Shown here in pieces: positions 1 to 12,541 of a stretch of DNA of 64,000 nucleotides. The stretch comes from Lojkania enalia. Taxonomy: Eukaryota; Ascomycota; Dothideomycetes; Pleosporales. The stretch lies in assembly GCA_010094045.1 (NCBI GenBank), contig ML986657.1, forward strand, positions 101,994-165,993, in the 5' to 3' direction. The translations under genes were made by a program, and so were the position numbers. The notes beneath the pieces are model-generated. The model was not told where the DNA came from, searched no databases, and worked only from the letters and a program-made list of their open reading frames with translations. Within the stretch, counting starts at the first letter, position 1, and every line of letters begins with the position of its first letter.

Positions 1-2479
1 TTTACTCTTAATAGGCCGAACCCTCCCCATTTTGCCCACTCTTCCAGCGACCGATTCTGGTGTGGCACTACCCTTGAAGAACGTGAGTGGTTAGAGATAT
101 AAGCTAGGAGGGCGAGTGGTAGGAATGGGTTTTGGCAGAATTCGAACGTGGTAGCTTAAGTGAAGAGGCGAGCACGGCAGCTCGCTCGTTCTATGGAAAA
201 TATAAGCGCTACTTATTGAGATTAGCGAGCATACGGGAATATAGGACGCTGAGCTATACAGAAGGATTATATGTGAAAGGAGACACGCAGAAGTGCTGTG
301 AGCTGAATCCCCTATGCCTTGTCATATTCTTTGTTTTGTGAGGAGCAACTTAGAACAAGCTCAGCTCGTAGCGGAGTGCGCAGCTGATTGCACAGCCTAT
401 AGTGCAGCGGATCAGCCTTCGTTGTAAGCGACTGACTGAAATATGCTTATATCTTAAGAAGTAGACGAGCACCTTGACGTGCTAGTAAGGAAGGCGGCCG
501 GCCCGCTCCGGCCATAGGGTTGTGAAGTGGCAAGTTATGTGGGTGTCCTTAGAAAGCTGACCGGAGGAATGGCCAAAGTTGAGTCGGATCACAAGGCTCC
601 GGGGCTGAGGTCGGCCCGCTTGCTAAGGCTCCGCACAGCTACCTGCCTAGCAAACACTCTAAGTAAATTACACCGTAGTAAGCGATTATTTGAAACAGTT
701 TTGATTTATACTATCTGAGATTAGTGATTGTTTCGGTTGGAGGTACTAATTGGCGCGGCGACCTTGAACTAATTTTGTTACGGCTATACAAAGGCACCTA
801 GACCAGTTAACTAGAAGGCAGCTTTGCTATTCACTGCAGCTGGGGGGGTGTGTTACGGCTAAGCTATTCACAGTTAGCCCCTTGGCAGGTCCAGGGATAT
901 ATATGTAGCATGTCTCGCATTTCTAGTCAATAGACGCAGTTTTTCCAACCCTCATCAGAGCCAGCCAGCTCTGACAAATTTGCCCAATACAGCGGACACA
1001 AGGCTAGTAATGATTTCCCAAGATTTTAGTGAGTTTCTAACACTTAGATAAGGCCTTTCTCTAAATGTCGGGCGTAGTGTGAGTTTGATAGTGGCGGAAT
1101 CTTTTAAGTGTCCGGCGTTCTAGATATTTAGGAGTAGCTATGGCAAGCGAATTGGAATCATGATAAATATCAGCGTGTGCACAGACAGTTGCTTGAAGTC
1201 AAAGTAACCCTCATATTTCTCGGCACGGTAGGTTTCTCGCCACCCAGGGAGGGACATCAGCCATATTTTACGCGTACAATAATCACACTGCAGTTTATTA
1301 TATCAGTGACGCTTACTATAAAGATGGATCTTAGCGAAACCAATATGAATGAAACCGTCAAGTCTAATATTATCGTGCCTTGGCTATAATATCCACTAGT
1401 TTATTAAAGGATACGTACCTTAGAGATTTCTTTGCTCTGGAAGCGTTAAGAATTCCATAAAATTATCAACGATACTTAACTATTTCTTTTTTAAGCGCCA
1501 GAGCGTCAAGGCAACTATTGTAAATACTTGAAGTTCATTTTATAATGTAGATTTCTATCGCTCTTGACCCGTTAAGGCATAATTGAATTTGCAAGGCATC
1601 AGGAGAGATGGGGATGTAGACTGTGTTCATCGTTATCTATTGGGGACCAAGGAACTATACTCTTTCTGATATTCTGTTCAACAGTATCGATACTAGCTCT
1701 CAATTGGTATCCTGTTGCGTAGATTTTTATAGAAATACACTATTTCGCTTCACTATTTGAACTAGTGGAAGAGAGGGACCATAATGATGCTAGGCGAAGC
1801 CATTGAGGGATTCTAGCATCAAAATTACTGATTTCAGATACAAGCTCCTTTTCTCTAGGTTACCTGAGTTTATCCAGATCTGTGAATCTGAAATTGGTGT
1901 TTTGAAGGAATTAAGACCTGCTCGTATCGCCCCAAAAACTAAAAGTCAAATATTTATCGGACTGAGCTTAAACTTTGTCAAAGATCACGATTTATTGAAA
2001 TCCGAACCGAAAATTCAAGGAAGTTCAATGCTAGCTCTACCCCGAACGTTTCGTAGGGTCAAATAGATTGCCCAAATACACTCCATATTACTGAGCTTAG
2101 CGCCGCTAAAAGTTAGCATGCACACTAACACTTTACGGTTCTTATCCCGCATTTTGAACATCATAGTACACCACCCATGATGAACCTCAAGACTTGTCTT
2201 CTACGAACATAGTCTTACTTCTAACTCACAATACTTGAAGCAACGCCATATTGATGTCTGTTCCCCTCATCCTAGTCAGCGCCTCTCATCTGCTGCATGA
2301 CCCAACCCCCCCCCCCCCCCAAAACATAAAAAAAGACCAAGATCCATGCTAGCACTTAGAAACTTTTCCGCAAAAGGCGACGGCAATTTTGCCTGAGGAA
2401 TCTTCAGCATCTTTCTCGGGGAGTATGCCGGCAATGGCGTCGGCGGCGGGTCCGAAACACCTCTTAGCCTAGTGCCAAC
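1..2479. other. Gene-poor left flank
   Basis: No reading frame here looks like a known protein or shows a convincing fungal exon/intron pattern. The longest open stretches are under 90 codons and have no recognisable motif. A run of 17 C residues lies at about 2306-2322. I see no tRNA-like cloverleaf and no tandem repeat. It may be decayed intergenic DNA. Confidence 0.5.
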
Positions 2480-3045
2480 ATGTCCTATCAGATAACCGAT
2501 CTCACGTTCTGCCCTGTGCCAAAAGGTTCGTCAATTGTAACAGCAACTGTCCATTTCTGTGACTCGAAGTTGTCTCTCAGCCCGATAGCCCTAGATAACA
2601 AGCTCTTCGGTGGAGAAGGTGGAGTCATCCGCACGAGCCAGCTATTGCCGGATTCATGGATGCTACTAAGATCCCGATATGAAGATAGTACGCCAGGCCC
2701 ATCTACTTATGGAAGCTCGATGTTACCGAATGCGGACCATAAGAGCAGTTCTTACAGTGATGCTGTCAGCCATAAAACTGACTACTCACACGACGACGGA
2801 GCCAAAGAGGACAGGAATGGAGAGGAAGGCGTAGATGAATACGAACCTTCAGCCGAGGCGATATGCACTTCCACCAACGGACGCATAAATCGAGGTTTAA
2901 CTCAGAAGAACAGCGGTTACTTACGTATAAAGGTAGGATGGGCATTGAGTTGGAGGTCATGTTTAAATTCTTCCCAGCTCAGAATCCCGGGCGCAACATG
3001 AGCGCGCTGGCATATGCTGCAGGGAAATGATCCATCATATCTATA
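2480..3045 (+). pseudogene. Relic of a Myb/SANT-like DNA-binding protein
   Basis: An open frame starts at the ATG at 2480 and runs to 3001, but its last 40 codons are unlike protein. In the +1 frame, from about 2881, the translation reads RFNSEEQRLLTYKGRMGIE, then FKFFPAQNPG. In the third frame it ends ARWHMLQG. Together these resemble the fungal Myb/SANT pattern (W/F-x-x-EE-x-RLL..YK...G.EW..IFK.FP.R.PGAVR.RW..LQ). Two frame changes and an in-frame TGA where Arg is expected break the domain. A 22-bp GT..AG stretch at 2831-2852 is too short to be the intron that would repair the first shift. Upstream codons 1-120 are hydrophilic and of unknown function. Most likely it is a decayed transcription-factor-like gene. 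The family call rests on about 40 residues read across frames. Confidence 0.4.
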
Positions 3046-3636
3046 TATATATCCATCCATTCTCTCGTCTTTCTTCGGGTGTCATTCGCGAACGCTACTA
3101 CGACAAAAGCCATGTCCTTTCCACGAGAGGCCACCCTCAGTGGCAACAGCAACAATGACGATAGCGATGAATAAAGTGGTCATTTTTGCTATCGTCCTCC
3201 ATAATGAACGACTGGAATTTACCGCAAGCCCGGAGCGCTTGCGCAGGCACAATAGCAAGCGCTGGCGCTGCGCCGTTCGGGCCTCATGACCTAATACCGA
3301 GAGAACTTTCCCTTCAGCTGCCGTTCCTCCATATTTATCTGTAGATGGCGCATCACTTGGGTAGGTTAAGCCTAAGATGCCAAGTACACCCACTCCACCT
3401 CATTGGTGCCTAGGCTACTCCGCCTCCACTATTCAAAGTCCCTTCCGCATAGCGATACTACGCCTAAATAGCTTCGCCACTCCTTGGGGATTGTGTTAGA
3501 CTTATAAGACCTTCTTGGGTCCAAGCCAAGATAGCCGGACCTTTCGGTTTTAACGCCAATTCTTTTAAGACGTTTGCTATGCTCATTTGTTTCAAGCCAG
3601 CTTCATTCGATACCCTCGAGACCCAAAGGCTAGATC
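3046..3636. other. Intergenic, nothing recognised
   Basis: About 590 bp between the Myb-like relic and the membrane-protein gene. Open frames on both strands are short and lack motifs. It presumably holds the promoter of the gene starting at 3637. No clear TATA box was seen. Confidence 0.4.
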
Positions 3637-5334
3637 ATGCTCTCATCATCATTTAGAGTCCTTTTCTTCAGGATTCTCGCCTTTTCTTTTATACCGTCAT
3701 GTGTCGGGATTGGAATTGACGATCGACAATGCATTTGCAAAGTTATGGCTTTGCAGAACCAATCCTGCAACCATGATCCAACCCTCAGTATTCTCCAAGC
3801 AAACCTATCAACTTGCATTGAAATTTGCGGAGCTTCGTGGAACTATTACGACTTCTGGGACATCCAGAAGCGCGTTGCTGCATGGGTCGTCCCGTTGTTT
3901 GTTCTCATTGGCTTAGCACAATTTGGACCCTTTCGTCGCAGAAACGCAGCAGCAGTTGTTCTCCATCTTCTTGGTGATCCAATCAGCTCCACAGCCCACC
4001 TACTCTGGAAGCTACAGAACACTCGAGAGTACTATTTAGAATGTCAGGCGCGTATGCTGAATGATCAACGAAGATCGGCAGCGGTTATCCTCTCTGCATA
4101 CGAGGAATGGGAGAACGTCTGGTATGCGAAGCGCACCGACCTTAGGAGTCCTCCTGCTAGTAGAAGAAAGGATAGGGTTGCCGATTTCACTGAATGGCTC
4201 GAATGTGATAGAGAGACAAGGGGTGAAGCTTGTCTACGGGCGGCAGACGAACTTGCACGTTGGAGAGCACATGGCCTCTGGAAAACGTTCATTGGTATTC
4301 TCAACTATGTCGTTGCAATCTCGCTCGCCTTTATCAAAGTAAATTCTGGAGAGTATAATAATCGGACGGGCCATAGCATTGCTTTTGGGGTGCTTCATTC
4401 CTGGCTTATTCCAGCTGTCTTCATGACTTCTCTCGTGGGGAGTTATCAGACAAAGTCAGCCACGAGGCGAATTCTGCTCCGAATGCTGAAAGATACTGGT
4501 ATGATGCAAATTTTACCAGTGGTAAGCACCGCCTCCGATGACATACCGGAGTCATTTTCGGAATATATCAGGCTAACTACTCAGGCGGAAACCAGTGCCT
4601 ATCGGTACGAAGTCCGGGAGACCGATCTGGAATCAACAAAATTTCCACAACACCTCCAGAGCGGTACTATCGACTATCGGCTTCTCGAATGGTGTGGCGG
4701 AAATCCTTCCTTCAGCCCCCAGCAATTTAGTCATGGAACCAAGAGAAAATCTCTTAGCATACTGGCCACGATCCCGTTCGTTCTTTCCACCCTCAGCGCA
4801 GTCTTCATCTCGTATTTAAACCCCACCCGCGGCGTCGGCTGCCGCATAATCCACCAACTAGCCTTCTTCGCCTCGTGGCTTCTCAGCGCCCTTCTCACCT
4901 GGGTACTCGGCCATATCACCAGCTCTAGCTATTGCCACTGGCGCTGGACGCTCCTAAAAGACGCAGTGATCTTCGCCCCGCAATTGATCTCCTTCTGCGG
5001 CGCATTTGTTGGTTGGTATAACAGCTGTTATTGCTGGAGCTCAGTGTTCTCGCTCCATGAAAATGCGTATGTGGTGTTTAATCCTGCCGTGGAGATCAAG
5101 AAAGCGAGTAGGCGCCAGTGGCCGATCCTCGCAGGGGTGGTACTGGCATCGCATTTCGCTTTTATTGGCTCACTTTGGGTGTATTATTCTTCGGTTGTGC
5201 ATTTATTTAAGGCGGGGGACGGCGATGAGGATTGGCAGAGCGGATGCCAAGGGATTACAAGGGCGGAGCCGGAACGGGGCGTCGGAAGAAGAGCCCAATC
5301 CGAAAACGGAACTAGAACGGGACCCATGGGCTAA
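3637..5334 (+). CDS. Fungal multi-pass membrane protein of unknown function
   Basis: A single exon of 565 codons from the ATG at 3637. The N-terminus (residues about 5-25) is a hydrophobic signal sequence or signal anchor. It is followed by a short Cys-rich extracellular-looking stretch (C-I-C-K..., C-N-H-D, C-I-E-I-C-G, residues about 32-65). Hydrophobic helices follow near residues 82-100, 220-236, 250-270, 375-397, 405-428, 445-470 and 505-530. The acidic/basic segment at 125-210 is probably cytosolic. The layout resembles uncharacterised Pezizomycotina integral membrane proteins; I recognise no catalytic motif. The C-terminal 40 residues are charged and low in complexity. It lies directly beside the RIP-like repeat block but is itself uninterrupted, with normal codon use. 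The gene call is firm; the function is unknown. Confidence 0.8.
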   Translation: MLSSSFRVLFFRILAFSFIPSCVGIGIDDRQCICKVMALQNQSCNHDPTLSILQANLSTCIEICGASWNYYDFWDIQKRVAAWVVPLFVLIGLAQFGPFRRRNAAAVVLHLLGDPISSTAHLLWKLQNTREYYLECQARMLNDQRRSAAVILSAYEEWENVWYAKRTDLRSPPASRRKDRVADFTEWLECDRETRGEACLRAADELARWRAHGLWKTFIGILNYVVAISLAFIKVNSGEYNNRTGHSIAFGVLHSWLIPAVFMTSLVGSYQTKSATRRILLRMLKDTGMMQILPVVSTASDDIPESFSEYIRLTTQAETSAYRYEVRETDLESTKFPQHLQSGTIDYRLLEWCGGNPSFSPQQFSHGTKRKSLSILATIPFVLSTLSAVFISYLNPTRGVGCRIIHQLAFFASWLLSALLTWVLGHITSSSYCHWRWTLLKDAVIFAPQLISFCGAFVGWYNSCYCWSSVFSLHENAYVVFNPAVEIKKASRRQWPILAGVVLASHFAFIGSLWVYYSSVVHLFKAGDGDEDWQSGCQGITRAEPERGVGRRAQSENGTRTGPMG

Positions 5335-8300
5335 GGCATAGCCATACGAGCACCGGACTCTCTGTTATGCAACCTTGTAATGTAATCCGCCAGCTGATGC
5401 AGAGCCCAGCCTAATGCGCAAATTCGGTATGTCACCGCCAGACAACTTTTCAAGCTGTACAGCCTCATATAGATCGAAACATCACCAGGTTTTCCGTAGA
5501 GAGGGTTGCTAAAGCTTATAGAATTGATTAAGCTTCCTTTTGCTACCTATACCTCTTTAGAAGGATGGTTTTTCGGCTGTGGCTTGCTGGCTGGCTACAG
5601 CCCCTCTATCGCAACCGATACAGCATCAACATCAGTAGGCTCAGAAACTTGAGCTACAGGCTTGAAGCTCTTACGGTTACTCTTTTTAGCTAACTTCATA
5701 TCGTCTTGGGGTCGTTTCTGAGCTGCACGACTTATCCTTTGTTCTTCACGCTCAGCTACTTTTTGTTGCTACTCCTAATACCGCGCTTCCCTTGCTATAG
5801 CTCTTATATAACGCCTTTATTCAGGCAATTAAGCGCTCGCCTTCTGCTAATCTCCCAATAAGACTTGGTTGCTTTTTAGAAGCTATAGCTATACTTGCAT
5901 AGCGTCTTTTTATAATTGCTGTTTACAAGCTTCCTATACATTAGTAGAGGAATAAAAGACGGCACAACTATTATATTGCTTAGGAATTTTAAGTAGTAAT
6001 GGATTTAAATGCTGTCATCATTTTTTTTTTTTGACAAAAGCCTCATTATAGCGTTAATTCTTCTACTATAGTACTACCTTTTATTCTCAGATATAGTGAA
6101 TAGTCTAGCTAAGCCTTTACGAGCGGGAATCGTAGATATCTTTAATAACTTACCTTAGAAGCTGCTTTATATTCTGCTAATTTAAAGTGCTGGTACTAAG
6201 CTACTTAAGTTGCTACTACTAGGTCTATTAATATTCTTACTCTTCATTAACACGAAGCACGTAAGTAGAGTATATAGGTTTAAAGGTAAGAGTTCTATAG
6301 CTAAATAGGACGATAGAATTATCTTCTTTATAAAATCTATATACTAAGCTCTCTAGAATAGCTGGATAAAGTCTCTTTTAATAATATAAAATGCTTTTAG
6401 TAGTTGATTATAAAATTAGTAAGCTCTTTAATATAAGCTAAACTAAAAGGTTTAAATAGATAAATATATTATAAAAATAACCTTACTATTATTTGTAAAC
6501 TATAGCCGTTAAGTGTAACAGCGTAGGTAAGATAATAGGTCTGAATGCGGCACGAATCCACTCAGAGGCATATAGGAGTGCGTGGGGGTTTAGGGACCTG
6601 GGAATTCTATTATCACCTATAGGCCTTGTACGAAAGGATATAGAAAAACTACTAAGCTACTTATAAGGGAGTGTGCAACTATATACGGATGGGAAAAGGG
6701 GCGGAGCTAGGGGTAGGATAAGATAAGCGAAAAGCTTTGGGATAAGGTTATATGTGAAACTTTTCGTGGAACGATTTCTTCGCATCGTTACATTAAGTAT
6801 ATATAAATAATAGTACTATTTTACCTTTATTTTTATTACTTAGATGTCTACTTAAACTACTATAGATCTAGATTATTATTTATCTTAAAGTTAATATAGA
6901 AAAAAGGTTATATATAATAGGACTAAAATTATAAGGCTATATATTATATATTACTAAAGATAGCTTAATATCTAAGTAAAGGTATTAGGTAGCTACTATT
7001 AGTATAAGGCGTTACGTAGGCAGGAAGTTTGAAGAGCTAAAAAGGGGGGTATAGGATAATATTCTGTGAGAGAGAAAGGGAGACGAATCCTTAGGGAGTA
7101 ATCTTTAGGACTTGGGAAAGTATATATCTATATACCCACGTAACCCGTAGATTAATTAAGCTAGAGCTGAGGGTATCCTATAAGAGACCCGAGGTTCTAA
7201 GCTTAAAGGGTAATTCTAAAAGACCTATTACAATTAGTACAAATATAAGCTATTATAATAATCGACTCCTAACTACTATTTTATAGTTTTACCTTAAGCT
7301 TGCCTTTATCGTACAGTCTTCTATAGAATATTCTTCTTATCCTATTTACTATTCTAATATAGAAGCCTTCCTTATCTTATTATATATACGCTAAGACTCG
7401 ATATTATACTAATTAATTTTACTATATAGAAGCTCAAAATATAGAGTATATTTAAAGCCGCTATCAGCTTTCTTCTAGCTAGTATTAATACCAATTTTCC
7501 ACCTAGATATACGCTTATAAACCTACCGTTTAAAAGTCTAGCATCTATCTTACTTAGCTAGCTAAATTGGGGTGTTATCTGCCAGTTATATAGAGCCTTT
7601 TACACAGCCCAAAACAATTAATATAAGAAGTTTTTATCGTTGAGACGTTTTATAGCTTATTACTTTGTCTGTTAGCTATTTGCCTAATTTACAGCCTCAA
7701 CGCGATGTGGTATACTTAGTAGAAGATTACGGAGGAGATCATCTGGTAGTTAACACTAACACTCTTTCAATACATTGTAGAATCGCTGCTAATCCTCCTA
7801 CGAATCGCTAATTACTCGTAGGTTCTGCTGCAACTGCAGCCTTAATATCCCCCATATTAATAGAGATAGGTGGTTTTAAGCGATATGTGGTGTTGGGTCG
7901 AGTACGTGCATTAGGTGGAGCCGTTTATTAGCTAGTGGATTACGTTATAAATAGGCAGAATGCCTTATATATAATAAATGCGATCCCAGCCCTCATCATA
8001 TATTTTAAACGCTATGGTATACTATTGATATTGAAGGTCGCAGATGAAGCATCTCTAAAAAATTAGTGGGCAATCACTTCAGACTAGGCGGCTTTTTCAC
8101 CTTTATATGTATTCAACACAGTTATTAAACGAGATTCCGAGACTCAGGGGCTGAAGTATATGTGCGAGGGTATAGCCTAGTCACCGGCGCATGAAGAATT
8201 ATAGCATAATAACTTCGTGCTCAAGGGCTCAATTCTCCCCTCTCTAGGCGACAGTTGACGCAGTTCACAAGTGAGTCGCCCACCTCATCAGCTATCTCTA

Positions 8301-8389
8301 TATCTAGAGGCATATATTGCGACAACGCTAGTAGGAAATAGTATAATATTTTGAGAGACGATAGATATGCTATTTATCTGCTACTACGC
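5335..8389. repeat. AT-rich, RIP-like decayed repeat block
   Basis: About 3 kb of very AT-rich, TpA-rich sequence in which every frame is broken every few codons. This is the look of repeat-induced point mutation (C:G to T:A in repeats). From about 5600 to 5990 the minus strand carries a basic, Lys/Arg/Gln-rich broken frame (for example AEREEQRISRAAQKRP). It resembles the C-terminal tail of pogo/Tc1-type fungal transposases. The core at about 5950-7750 has no readable frame. Element ends, LTRs and target-site duplications could not be located by eye. It adjoins the pogo relic to its right, so several nested dead elements are likely. Confidence 0.6.
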
Positions 8390-9400
8390 AAGTTCTAGTA
8401 TTATGCACAGGATTGCTGTAGCGACTGTAGCGCTTCTAGTGTGGCGTGCCGACATTTCTGCGCTTCCTACCTGCGCGCACTTCATCCCCCAGTTGCTTAT
8501 CCACCTCCTTTTGAGCAGCTAACTCAGCGCCTTCAGCCCTAGTAAGTCTACCTTGCTTCTGCAGAACCTTTTTGACCGCTTTTTGGGCTGCGGTGGAGTC
8601 TTATTTGCTTCCCGAAGCTGACCAACGTGACGCTGAAGCGGCGCGCATAAATGGGCTATCAGCGCTGATAACCTGAATAACTGTTACCCAGTCGCGATCG
8701 CCTAACTGATAACTTAGCATTAGTGACTACCTTACCAGGTGATGCGATATGTATATGAAAGCCTGTTTTGTCGAGATTATAGATATCATTGTCAGCAATA
8801 CAATATTTCGATTTAGTAGGTCGAACCAGCTGCTGATAACCTTAAGGCCCTCACAGAGAGCTCTCTGGTAGTTGTATTTTCAGTAGAAGCATGTTTTGAG
8901 CTTAGGGATGCGATTAATGAAGTTTGCTGGCTAGTTTTCGCCGACCTAGTCAGCAGAGCGAGTTCTAAGCGAATGGTTGGCCATATCTCGTACACTATCG
9001 ATTATAGGCAGATATCCACGGGATGATAGGTCTAAATAATAGTCGATTCCTCTAGCTTCATAAGCTTCTTTGAACTGGGTTCGCAATCGCATCGTGAAGG
9101 TCCACCAGCACGTCGGTCTCTAAGCGTCGTTCGGGGGATATTATAGATAGCTGCAGCGCTTCGTACGCTCTGAATTTGATCTTGATTGATAGCAGAGATA
9201 GCTAGCGATATCTGACCTTCTTGATAGATTGATTAAGGTTGTGGTAGTCGCCGCATCGCGTTGTGAGTTGGTAGGGCATAACTTCTTGGCAAAAGTGGGC
9301 GACTCGTTTGGGTGGGCAACTTGCTTGTTAACTACTTTATAAGAACATTTAATGACTTCTATCAATCTCTTTAGTTTATCGCATTCGAAGACCTGCTCTC
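8390..9400 (-). pseudogene. Broken pogo/Fot1-type (Tc1-mariner) transposase
   Basis: Reading the minus strand across frames gives the expected order of a pogo/Fot-type transposase. First comes an N-terminal helix-turn-helix (SLAISAINQDQIQSVRSAAA, then YNIPRTTLRDR), at about 9225-9130. Then YNYQRALCEGLKVISSWFDL (about 8870) and DIYNLDKTGF, the N-x-D-E-T-G-F first catalytic Asp region (about 8790). Last is the C-terminal basic region ending RYSRYSNPVHNTRTC (about 8430), a decayed form of the C-x-x-C...GHNxRTC knuckle. At least three frameshifts, several stops and a large internal deletion around 8640-8700 remove the rest of the DDE domain. Cys-to-Tyr/Ser changes in the knuckle and many TAG/TAA codons fit RIP. 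It is not active. Confidence 0.75.
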
Positions 9401-9738
9401 ACAAAGGGCTATGGCATGATATCTGATATATAGTGTAGATCTTGTCGACCTGAATTGTCTGCGGGCATGTTAGGATAATGGAGGAGACTCTATCTATATG
9501 GTCACGTGATATTATCTGTTAAGAGTGAGCGCTTCATTTGGCAATACGAATCTTCCGATCTTTTGAGAATTACGCGCAATGAAAATGGGTCGGCTAAGGT
9601 TTGAAGGGCCAGCATCAGCCAGGGATCCTCTGCAGGCTTGGCGGCGCATAGACACAGCCAGCCTTGGCAACTGTCTATTCAGCTCAGCCTTGCCAAATCA
9701 TACTTACTACGCAAATCCCATTTTACATCAAACGCATT
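9401..9738. other. Spacer between transposon relic and HET gene
   Basis: 338 bp, probably including the promoter and 5' leader of the HET gene. A CACGTG-like GTCACGTGAT motif lies near 9501-9510. I could not identify the terminal inverted repeat of the pogo element. Confidence 0.3.
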
Positions 9739-11965
9739 ATGCATAAACTTAAAAAGAGGGCGGCACAGTACCGAGCCCGACTTTGGCCTTCCAGCGACCA
9801 CGTCATCTCGCCTCATAGAGAACTCTTAGAAGCTTCTCCAGCGGCTTCCCCAGATACCAAGACATCAATCCCTGAGACGGACACGTGCCGTCAAAATTTC
9901 ACTATATATACGTACGAACAGCTCCCGGGTGAGAAATGGATCCGTCTACTCAGGATAATCGGCAGGCCAACACAAGACGACACTCTCCTTACCTTATCAA
10001 TGCATCCATTTCGGCTAGAAAGCGCTCCAAAATTCAACGCCTTATCCTATACTTGGGGCAATCCAATGGTTCCCTTCTCGTCGCTCTATGTCGAAGACAA
10101 CGAAGACTCGGTCAGGAAATATTCTGTCGAGGTTGATGGAAGGAAGCTCCTCGTGACCAAGAATCTTCTAGATGCCTTATATGAAATAAGGAGGATGGAA
10201 GCAAAAGGTGAATTCCTGTGGGTCGATGGTATCTGCATCAACCAGGATGACATCATAGAACGGGGCTTTCAGGTTGCGATCATGGGTGAGATCTTCAAGA
10301 CTTGCACTAATGTCATTGTTTGGTTTGGTCCAACGGATGAGTTCTTCCATAACGCATTCAAGTTCATGGATGCAATTTCTAAAATTCCACCACAGAGCTA
10401 TCAAAACATCTCTCATCCTCCTTGGCGTTCTAGAGCCAAAGTTCTCTTAGATCTTGGGGCGGAGACAACGCCTCACTATACCCATTGGATTGCATTTGCT
10501 GCATTTCTTTGCAGGCCTTGGTTCTCTCGAACTTGGGTTGTGCAAGAAATGGCCTTGCCTCTTAATGTGACACTCCTATGCGGAAGTTTGACATTTCCAT
10601 GGAGCCACTTAGCCCATACTCTTGATTTTCTTCGCCGGACAGACTGGTACAAGCACATATCAACCTTACAAGATATTGCGGACACATTTCATCAAGAGTT
10701 GTTAGCTGGGAAGGAAATGTTCCATCGAATGTTAGAGAACGCGTCGGATGATGATATATATAGCAGGGCCCTGTGGCTTTACTGGGTTCGAACGGATATC
10801 CATAGTGGGAGGCCTGTCGATTACTTCGAAGAATTGATTATACTAAACCGCCATCGGAAATCCAGCAACCCTCGCGATCAAATTTTTGCTATGCTCGGTC
10901 TTGCACACAATGATCAATCTCGTTTGATCAAGCCAAACTATAGCATAGAGGTTTCAAACTTGTTCACGTTTGTAACGACACTAGCATTGCATTACCATCG
11001 CCATGAGTCAAATTTGCGATTTCTTGAGCAGGTAGAAATGAAGCTAATCGAAGGAGGACTCGATCTACCATCTTGGGTTCCAGATTACCGCAGGCCGGTA
11101 AGGCCAAAATCAATCTACAACAATGCTTTTAATGCCTGTGGTATTTTCAATTGGTCTGGAAATGTCGACATGACGGATGCAAATTTCCTTAATGTGACTG
11201 GTGTACCAGTCAGCTCAATCAAGACTCTAGAGGCCCCTCGAATTGGACACAGAAGTCCGGCGAATGGATGTACTATCATCGAGCTTATCTTACAAGCGGC
11301 TGCCGTCCAATTCCCAAGCGACTCGAGGTATATTCCTCTATTAGGTTTGAGATTAGAAATTGTCACTAAGAATCCATAGAATTACCACCTTTGAGCTTCT
11401 TTGGCGCACGTTAATCACTGACCGAAGACATTTCGAACATCCTGCCCCTTCACGATGTGGCGCTTGGGTCTTCGAAATACTTGCTTTTTTAGGATCGGAA
11501 TCTATATATGCGAGAGCATCAGATATTGGCGTGATACTATCTTTGCGGGACAGACTGTTTAATTCTACGTCCAGCTGGCAAGCCCAGATGGAGGGTCTTC
11601 TTCAGGATCAAGAAAGTTCGCACTACACTTTCTGGAACCTGCAGACACGAGCTTACGATATTGGGATTGAGATTAAGCGTGATCATTACGATTACAAGGC
11701 AATATCTAGCCTTGCACCTTCAATCAAAATTTGCCTTTGGAACCGTCTTTACTTCCTAAGTAATGATGGAAGAGTCGGGCTTGGATGGAAAAGCATTGAA
11801 ATTGGGGACGAGATCTGGATCTTGGGTGGCTCGAAAGTACCAGTGATTCTTCGATCCTTAGGAAACGGAGTGTATAGATTCGTAGGGCAAGCCTACGTTT
11901 ACGGTATCATGGACGGAGAGGCTGTGGAAGGCCTTGAAGAGATGAAGGAGATTCGGCTTCGTTAA
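9739..11965 (+). CDS. HET-domain (heterokaryon incompatibility) protein
   Basis: Exons 9739-11327 and 11380-11965; the 52-bp intron (GTATAT donor, CACTAAG branch region, CATAG acceptor) rejoins the frame exactly, giving 724 aa. I chose the ATG at 9739; the frame is open upstream but has no earlier ATG. The three HET-domain blocks are present: FNALSYTWGNP (about residue 98), LWVDGICINQDD...VIVWFGP (about 160-200) and RPWFSRTWVVQE (about 258). The C-terminal half (about 400-724) is the variable region common to this family, with RDQIFAMLGLA near 385. HET proteins trigger cell death on fusion between incompatible hyphae. No NACHT or WD repeats are fused to it. Nothing in the sequence shows which partner it recognises. 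Confidence 0.9.
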
Positions 11966-12541
11966 TTTCACAGTTATTTTTGACCTTCTCTACAGATTGT
12001 TATGAAGCTTTTCGGAATGTAGGAGTCGACGTATGCAAAATTGTAAGGGAAAGTTTAATATCCTATCCAGAGGCGCACTATTATTTCCTAATACCTTCTT
12101 CGTCAAGGGGCGTATGCGAATCCCAATACGTTTTCTCCTTTTTATGGGTTATTAATCAGTGACTCCTTAAGAAACGGAGGAAATCAGTTTTAGAGGCTTG
12201 GCAACTAGTTCGTAGCTCAAGTTACTGCAAGTGGTACCGACCGCCATTAGGATGGACAAAGGCACGGCATAGAATAAGGCAGCAGCCCAAATACCTAACG
12301 CGTTAGGATTAGGCACCGACACATAATTTTGCATATAGTGTCGAGCCTAGCTATCATATACATTGTAGCATAGAACTCTTAAAAGAATGGCTTAGACTAA
12401 AGATATACAATATCAATGAGTGTGAATGTTTGATACCTGTAGAGTTTAAAGGAATGTGGTGACTCATTCATCATGAAAGGGTTAAATCAAGAGAGGACGC
12501 GCAACAGAGTAGCATCGGTTCTTGTAGGAAAACCAATGTCT
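11966..12541. other. Convergent intergenic region
   Basis: 576 bp between the 3' ends of the HET gene (plus) and the first Rieske gene (minus). It must hold both 3' UTRs. A small imperfect inverted repeat (CGACAC...GTGTCG, about 12317-12343) is visible. No gene was recognised. Confidence 0.4.

Noticed and set aside
9664..9738. Start of the HET protein at 9664
   Set aside because: The codon is TTG. The first in-frame ATG is at 9739.
11360..11965. Separate 201-aa gene after the HET domain
   Set aside because: A 52-bp GT-AG intron joins it in frame to the HET gene, and it continues the usual HET C-terminal region.
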